Assembly (NCBI GenBank): GCA_028554755.1
Contig: JAPTOF010000014.1
Span: forward strand, 3,472,001 to 3,536,000
Direction: 5' to 3'
DNA: 64,000 bases
DNA from: Cordia subcordata
Taxonomy: Eukaryota; Streptophyta; Magnoliopsida; Boraginales; Cordiaceae
Shown here one piece after another: positions 57,633 to 64,000 of this stretch. The translations under genes and the position numbers were made by a program. The notes below the pieces were generated by a model. That model saw only the letters and a program-made list of their open reading frames with translations. It had not been told where the DNA came from and did no database searches. Positions within the stretch are counted from its first letter, which is position 1, and the number at the start of each line of letters is the position of its first letter.

Positions 57633-58800
57633 TTTCAAAAAGAAATTGATAGGGGCTAGTAAAAGAAAATTTAAAGCGTTAGATTATTATTATGGTTTTG
57701 GTCCAATTAGTAAACTATATTAATTAGTGTTTATACGCTATAAGCAATAAAGACTCATTTTGCAAAAATTGAATAGGGATCATCGATTTAGTTATACATG
57801 TATGTATATGGTTATTTATTAAAAAAAAATTTATTTATTAAACTTTTTTTAACTTTATAAATATTATTATTATTTTGAACCATTCAGTGAATTTTAACTA
57901 TAAGCAGGGAAGATTCATTATGTTAAACTGGATAGAGATTGTTGATTTAGTTACATGTATAATTTATGTGGTTTTAGTTACCAAATTTCATTTTTAACCA
58001 AATAGTAGTTTTATGATCTGAGAGAAAGATAAAAATTGAAAAATTGATAGAGTTGAGTAAAAAAAATGTGAAGCTATTGTTGTTATTGTTGTTATCATCA
58101 TCATCATCATTATCACTATCATCATAGTTTTGGTCCAATAGATAATCATGTTAAAATTTCATTATTTATGATCCATAAGCAAGAAAGATCTATTTTGTAA
58201 TATTAGAATTAAGAATATTAATTGATTTAATTATACATATAATTTATGATCTATAGTCAAGGAAGACTCTTTTATGCAAAATTGGAAAAATAAATCATTG
58301 ATTTAGTTATATATGTCATTAGTTATTAAACTTTATTTTTAAACAAATAAATGTTTTATGGTTTAAGAGAAATGCATAAATACTAAAGGATTAATAGGAT
58401 ATGTAAAAGAAATTGTGGAACTCTTAGCTAATAGCATGTTTTGGTCCACTCAATGAATTGTATTACGATTCCATTTTTTATGATATATGGGTGAGAAATA
58501 TTTATTTTTGTAATATTAAAAAAGAGACCATCACTTTAAGTATAATTTATATGAATAATTATTAAATTTTATATCAAACAAAATAATATTATTATAATTT
58601 GAGAAAAATAAAGAATTCGAAGTTGGTAGAGTAAAATAAAAGAAAATGTGAAGTCTTGAGCAACCATCATGGTTTTGGTTGAATAGGCGAATCATGTTAG
58701 AATTTTAATAGTTGTGATTTATAAGTAATGAGTACTCATTTTATAAAATTTAAAGATAGATTGTAATAATGATTATATATGTCACGTGTCATTATTCTAT
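57633..58800 (+). repeat. Old tandem array with units of roughly 250-310 bp
   Basis: The phrase (A/G)TTTTGGTCCA recurs near 57697, 58127 and 58438, with weaker forms near 57873 and 58674. Each is followed by a GATTATAAGCAAGAAAGACTCATTTTG-like phrase, then ATCATTGATTTAGTTATACATATAATTTA, and then a GAGAAATAAAAAATT..AGTAAAAGAAAATGTGAAG phrase. Unit length varies because of indels. It holds no ORF. Confidence 0.7.
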
Positions 58801-58980
58801 CACATTTTTTTCCTCCAAAAAAAGAATTTAGTTTATCCATTATATTTATGTAAAATTATTTTCTAATTTAAATATTTTTTTAAATGAGATCGTTTTCTAA
58901 TTTTATTTTCTTAATTTTAATGCTCTGTTCAATTACTACATATATCTTACAGAAATATATAATTATTATAAAAAGGCTTA

Positions 58981-59031
<51 letters not shown>

Positions 59032-59583
59032 GAGTCTGTGTTCACTTTTTAAAGCTACATATCCTAATTCTATCAAATATTTTGGCTCCAAAAGAAAGTT
59101 AAATTTCAATAAGTATATTATCTAATTTTTATTAATTTTCTCTTCCATATCAAATTATTTTCTATTTGAATTTATCAATTTAGTTATTTTATGCAATTAC
59201 TAAATATCTCTTATAAAGACATGATTAAGGTTAGAAGCTTAATAAGAACAAAATTTGCAAAGATACATTTGTATTCTATTCTCACATAAAATGTAAAGTT
59301 TGTCATCAATAATAAATAAAGACATTGAAATCACACATTTCTCTTGTGCATTTTATGGGGTAAAGCTTGTTTACTTGTTAAAGTAATGATTTGATATCCA
59401 TTTTTCCCTTTTTTTAACAATATGCTTTAAATTTAGTTAAGTTTATTTATTTTTAATGATAGATGAGAATTTAGTCATAAAAAGCTTGTTTTACACGGGT
59501 TAGTTTTAATTAGTAGATATAAAATTTGCTTGAGTTTAATCTTTTCTAATAGTAGACTTTAAATTTATTCAATTTTAATATTA
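58801..59583. other. AT-rich DNA with a (TA)n run, no gene
   Basis: A (TA)n tract of about 20 units lies at 58984-59026. The rest is diverged AT-rich sequence with no recognisable content. Confidence 0.6.
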
Positions 59584-59965
59584 AAATTTACAACTAAATA
59601 TTATTCTAAGTATTAATTGATTAACAATTAAATTTTTAACTTAAAACTAATAACATGTATCCGTAATACAAAAGAAATAATCTTTTGGAATTCACCAAAT
59701 AAATATCAATTGAAACATTAATTGGTTGGCAATTAATTTCTATTAAGGCTAATAATATGTATCCATAATTAAATAAGAAATCAATCTTTTAGTATTCACA
59801 ACTAAATATAATTTCAAGCATTATTTTATTGGCCATTTAAGTTTTAAATTAAAAGTAATAATGTATATCCATTACATAAGACAGTTAATCTTTTGAGATT
59901 GACAAATAAATTTTGTATTAAGCATTAATTGGTTGACCATTTAATTTTGAATTAAAATTGATTAT
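59584..59965 (+). repeat. Tandem repeat, about 3.7 units of 103-105 bp
   Basis: The units start near 59584, 59692, 59797 and 59899. The shared frame is TTCACAACTAAATAT, then AAGCATTAATTGGTTGGCAATTAA, then AATAATATGTATCCATAAT and AATAAGAAATAATCTTTTG. The last unit runs into a (TA)n tract at about 59965-59985. Confidence 0.85.
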
Positions 59966-59985
59966 ATATATATATATATATATAT

Positions 59986-61269
59986 AAAGCTAAAAAATAA
60001 TAGAAAAGAAGAGAAATGGTAAATAATAGATGATTGTATTGTACAAAGTAATAATACAATAATTATTTGACATTATCACAATGCTTAAAAGATGTAAAAT
60101 ACGTGTGAGAGAGAGAGAGAGAAAGTGGTGGTAAAAAAGAGAGAAATAAGGAGAGGGAAAGATTGTAATGAGAGGAGACAGAAATGAGGGAAGAGAGAGT
60201 GTGCAATGTTAATATGAATGCTATAATAAGGAAAGATAATTTAAATTAATATTATAAGATAGGGTAAAAAAAGCCTTTTTATTTGTTTCAAAAGCATTTT
60301 GGCCATTTTGGCCAAGCACTTTTTGGCTATTTAGCATGGTCCTATTTTAATATAGCAAATAGCTTGCATATCATTCTTGGGAATCACATTCCTAGGAATG
60401 AAATTCTGGGAAATGTGATTTCCACAAACGATTTTTCATTTCTTGAATCAAATGCCCCCTAAGGAATTCGAGAGAAATTAATAATAATTTTGTAACTTCT
60501 AATAAGCATTCTTCTATAATAACAGGATCAATATTATCTGAGAATAATGGTGCGTCCAATTTCTCAATCATGATAGTTCATGTTTCCATGAACGTAACTA
60601 TTTAATTAATGCGAATGTGGTGAATGTGTTCAATCCCAATCAAATGTTAAATGGATCAAACACGAGTCTAAATAATCCAATGCCAAGTCCTTGTCGAAAT
60701 TTATTTATGACTTAATCTTGCATAATCAGTATTCCTCCACTTGTGTGAATATTTCGGTTAGTAGTTGTCAAACCCCCAATATTATGTCGATGTTGCCATG
60801 AGATACACATGACGCAAGTTCTTCTTTTGAGAAAGCATGGCAAGAAGTAAAAGGCGAGAAATCATGAATAATCAACGTTCTAAAGGTACTGGGGCTGTTT
60901 GCCTAATATCTAAGTATATATATTTATTAGCCATTAGGTTATTTATTAAGAAACTTATAAATTCTAACAACTTACTTCAATGTCCTAATGGGAAAATGGA
61001 TTATGAGTGTCTCAGTTCAAGTCTTGAAATTATCAGTGTCTCAGTTTTAGTCTTGAAATTATTCGGAGTACCATGGATAAAAGCATTACTAACTATGATT
61101 CATACACTAGTTTACTTTGTGATAATACACTTCATTGTGATAAAAGTGTAATTCATGCCAGTTGGTCCAATTTTGCATTAATATTGAACAAAAAACTATG
61201 ATGTATCACATTCGAAAGCATTTGTCGTGAAAAAATCGAATTGTCAAGGCGACTACTGACCAATATTTC
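59986..61269. other. Unassigned intergenic DNA
   Basis: It contains a GA-rich stretch (60108-60200) and a GGCCATTTTGGCC palindrome (60300-60312). Two near copies of (A)GTGTCTCAGTT(C/T)(A/T)AGTCTTGAAATTAT lie at about 61007-61060. An ORF at 60837-61151 matches nothing I know. No gene can be supported. Confidence 0.4.
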
Positions 61270-61990
61270 AAATTTTGCTCTCGATCTTTATAATGATTCA
61301 GGAGTCAAGTCAACATAATGTGGAAAGTGGGGTCAACCTTCATCTGCCTTGTAGGGAAAGAGAGGTTCTCAAGGTTAACCAACCTGTGAATTAAAACACC
61401 CAGGGTTGGAAGTGTAGCTTGGGATCTGCCACCGATCAAGTCCCCCTAACGCGAATTCTGTGTAAGTGGAATCTTTTGTATTGAGTCTTCTTGGGTTGGA
61501 GGGTCTTTTCAAGACAAAGGTTCAATTTCTCAAAGGAAGCTTAGTGACAAGGCAACTGTGATTCGCATTACTCGACCAGTGGACTAAAAGACCTTGGGTC
61601 GAAAATGTGGCTTGGGGCTTAGCGATGGAATTTTTTTAAAGTTTAATAGAGGGAATAAGGCTACTGAAGTCAGTCCAGTACCATGATTTCAAAGGGGTCT
61701 CTACTTTCAAAATTGGCCTGACCCTTCCTGTCACTACCAAGATTTCTTACAGTGCTTTTCTAGCTGTTTGATATTCTAGTCATACTTGCCCTACTTTCTT
61801 TGGTTGGTTGAGCCCATTCTAGCTCAGCTGCACCACCCAAGAAGTGAGCCACCCGAGAAGCAAGCTATTACAGCGAGCGGCTGGAGCAGTATGGAGCCGA
61901 GGAGCAAGGCAGTAGATAAGATAGAAGAAGGGAACTGTTTCAACAACATTGAAGAGTAGCCCATCTCTCAATTTAATCCATGTGAAAAGA
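61270..61990. other. GC-richer segment, possibly organelle-derived DNA
   Basis: Composition changes sharply from AT-rich flanks to about half G+C across this 0.7-kb block (for example AAGAAGTGAGCCACCCGAG, GAGCGGCTGGAGCAGTATGG, CCCTAACGCGAATTCTGTG). There is no long ORF and no transposon signature. Such isolated islands are often mitochondrial DNA inserted in the nucleus; I recognise the style but no specific gene. Confidence 0.35.
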
Positions 61991-62709
61991 ACCGGCCTAT
62001 TACAAATTCATATATTTTGAATATTAGAACATAAACAAATTTTTTTGATCGAAATGCAAATGTGTCACAATTATCTATTTTGCAAAGGCTTTTGAATTAA
62101 AATAGTGTTCACTTTTCAAAACAACCGCTTTATTTAGGTGATGCTAATATGGGTGGTTTAGAAGACTCAAGTATGCATATAACAATCTCAATCGATAACA
62201 TTTTCTAAAATATATTTAGCATATGATTTTCTATACATGTATGGCAATATGATATGTCTAAAACATGTAATACTCATTGTGTCCACTATTTTACTTATTT
62301 AAATTCAATTAAATTGGACATAGGAAATATAAATCACAGTGTGAGGCACCGCCATACAGATATTGATAAAAACAATGCAGTTATTGATATTAACAATCAA
62401 GGTACTCATTAAGTTTTGTTAAATTTTCATATAATTTTGTTATAAAGTTTTTTTTTATATTTTACAATATTTTAATCTAAATGTTATATTGTGCACATGT
62501 TCTCATATATGCTAATGATCAAGATGGGAATGAATTCACCGCAACTATATTCACATATACTTAACTTCTGTAATTTTTTTATTTTACTAATTTTATGCTT
62601 TTTCTTATATTATTATTTTTATTAAATCTTTTTTGTACTTAATGGTTCATTTGTGTAAAATAATGAAGTGTTTAAAACGATTATGTCATGAGACAACTAA
62701 TATTTAAAT
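61991..62709. other. AT-rich flank, nothing recognised
   Basis: There is no gene and no repeat boundary apart from the LTR start at 62710. Confidence 0.5.
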
Positions 62710-63210
62710 TGTTGGGTTATGGCTCAAAGTCCAAGCCCATACAAATTAGGAAAGAGTTTTAATGAGAGTTAAAATTCTAGTTATGGTAAGAGTCTTAATT
62801 ATGGTAGGATTGATAGATTAGGAAATCCTTTGTCTTGGAAGACAAGGAAATCTCCTCTATAAATAGGACTCTTGTATTAGTTGTATAATGTGTGCCTTAG
62901 GGCCACACCCCATGGGGTGTGGGTGAGAGAGAGAGCCTGAGAGCATCGAGAGTGTCTTATATTCGTTCTAGTCCTGTTGAGGATAGAACCATTATAAGAA
63001 TTCTGTGGGGAGGATTTAGACTTTTCTGTCCGTGCAAAAAGTCATCACCTGAGTTGTTATCATTATTATTGAATAGTGGAATTTATCCCAAAGGGATCGT
63101 GGACGTAGGTAGAGGGCCGAATCACGTTTAATAATGCGTATTTTTTTCTTGTTACTCGTAATTTAATTCCGTTGCATGAGTGTGTGTTATGTGTCCTAAT
63201 TTTCCTAACA
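62710..63210 (+). repeat. 5' LTR of the second TRIM/LARD-like copy
   Basis: It starts TGTTGGGTTATGG and ends TCCTAACA. TATAAATA at 62858-62865 is a good TATA box. The 20-base perfect palindrome CCACACCCCATGGGGTGTGG lies at 62903-62922, shortly downstream of where transcription should begin. It is more intact here than in the copies at 15947-18079. Confidence 0.9.
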
Positions 63211-64000
63211 AGTGGTATCAGAGCCTGGTTGGAGGGAGGACACTGGTTTGCACAAAAAACGAAAAAAGAAACGCCGAAGAGGAGTAAAAAAAAATTCACT
63301 GATTTGCTGATCACCAAAGTCCGATCGATGATTCGTTTGTTGTTGTGTTTTCATCTCGGAGAGGAGAGTAAGCTGCTAAAATTTCGAAACGATCCGACGG
63401 TCGGATTGTGAGATACAAGCAGGTCAAGTTTTGTAAGTTTGTGGTCAAACAGTCGAACAGAAGGTTTGACCAGCGTTGACCGAAGGGCTGCAGGGGTTTG
63501 ACCACTTTGACTAAGGATCTCCCTGCCGTTTTCCGATGTCCTGAGTTCATTTTTTATGTCCATTTTGCCAAATTTCTTGATGTATCATGGGTGAGCTTTG
63601 AAATTGGGTAAAATGATAAAGTGGTGATGGAATTGTGCGGAAGTCTTTGAAGCATTGTACGAGCATACACATTTAGCCGACTAGTGAACAAACTTTTAGA
63701 AGAGAGAAGTTTGGATGAGTAGACTAGTTGAAGAAGGTTCGATTCGAGAGAAGAGTCACGCGAAGAGAGTATACGTAGCTGAACGATCAGAGTCCTTGCC
63801 AGACGACTGATAAGGAATGCTGCTGTTAGAAAGAAGACCACGTCCGGGATGTCTAGATAACCTTGAGAGGTCGAGGTTAGAAGGCACAAAGAGGGATGTT
63901 GGGGATGACTCTGAAAACCTGCTAGGATGTGTTGGTTGCTGTTGCCGTGAAGAGTGTTGTCGAGCGAAGGCTCTAGCATAAAGATTGTGAAGAGGTTCCA
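62710..64000 (+). mobile_element. Second copy of the TRIM/LARD-like element, cut by the window end
   Basis: A 501-bp LTR (62710-63210) is followed at 63212 by the primer-binding site GTGGTATCAGAGCCTGG. The internal sequence is, in the opposite orientation, the same as 16697-17602 (shared phrases such as TCGAGAGAAGAG and GCTGAACGATC). No gag or pol is seen. The 3' LTR and right flank are outside the window. Confidence 0.88.

Noticed and set aside
60837..61151. 104-codon plus-strand ORF
   Set aside because: It resembles no known protein, contains a locally duplicated phrase, and has no coding neighbours or splice context. It is probably chance.
63554..63979. 141-codon minus-strand ORF near the window end
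   Set aside because: It lies antisense inside the internal region of a TRIM/LARD-like element; only part of it is shared with the other copy. Kept as an observation, not a gene.

Overview
The window is nuclear DNA of a flowering plant, most likely a eudicot; I cannot name the species. The evidence is AT-rich sequence, genes split by GT-AG introns, Ty1/copia retrotransposons, a Sirevirus-type element with an extra ORF, a PIF/Harbinger transposon, LINEs, a tRNA-derived SINE and many foldback MITEs. I recognise one probably functional host gene. It is a plus-strand, nine-exon gene (coding 24092-37471, about 610 codons) for the plastid riboflavin-biosynthesis protein PYRR/PHS1: a degenerate deaminase domain, a pyrimidine reductase domain and a C-terminal NADAR (DUF1768/COG3236) N-glycosidase domain.

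Left part (1-24 kb). The order is: an LTR fragment, copia pol debris, MITEs, a probable solo LTR, a MULE-type foldback element, a minus-strand copia gag remnant, and a 5.5-kb PIF/Harbinger transposon (7909-13433) with Myb/SANT-like and transposase ORFs, both broken. Then comes a minus-strand RPA1-like (OB-fold) pseudogene (15273-20202). One of its introns holds a complete non-autonomous LTR element (15947-18079), and one LTR of that element holds a MITE (16267-16535). Two related AT-rich MITEs lie at 21.8-22.8 kb.

Middle (24-38 kb). Intron 2 of PYRR has grown to about 7.7 kb through nested insertions: an old TRIM element, a 5.4-kb copia element (26246-31606) inside the TRIM's LTR, and a second copy of the same TRIM family inside the copia element. 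Intron 5 carries a tRNA-derived SINE. Two MITEs lie just 3' of the gene.

Right part (38-64 kb). This part holds minus-strand LINE remnants split by a solo LTR, a 340-bp foldback element, a diverged tandem array, and a long-TIR element with AAT/ATT tracts. It continues with a 10.1-kb degenerate Sirevirus-like element (46414-56479) with 1.3-kb LTRs and an env-like/plant-transposon-domain ORF, then several kilobases of AT-rich diverged repeats, a GC-richer segment of possible organellar origin, and the 5' part of a second copy of the non-autonomous LTR family (62710 to window end).

No operons, CRISPR arrays or rRNA genes are present. The main value of the window is a readable order of insertions. 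Target-site duplications close exactly for most elements, and for two insertions the sister LTR preserves the empty site.
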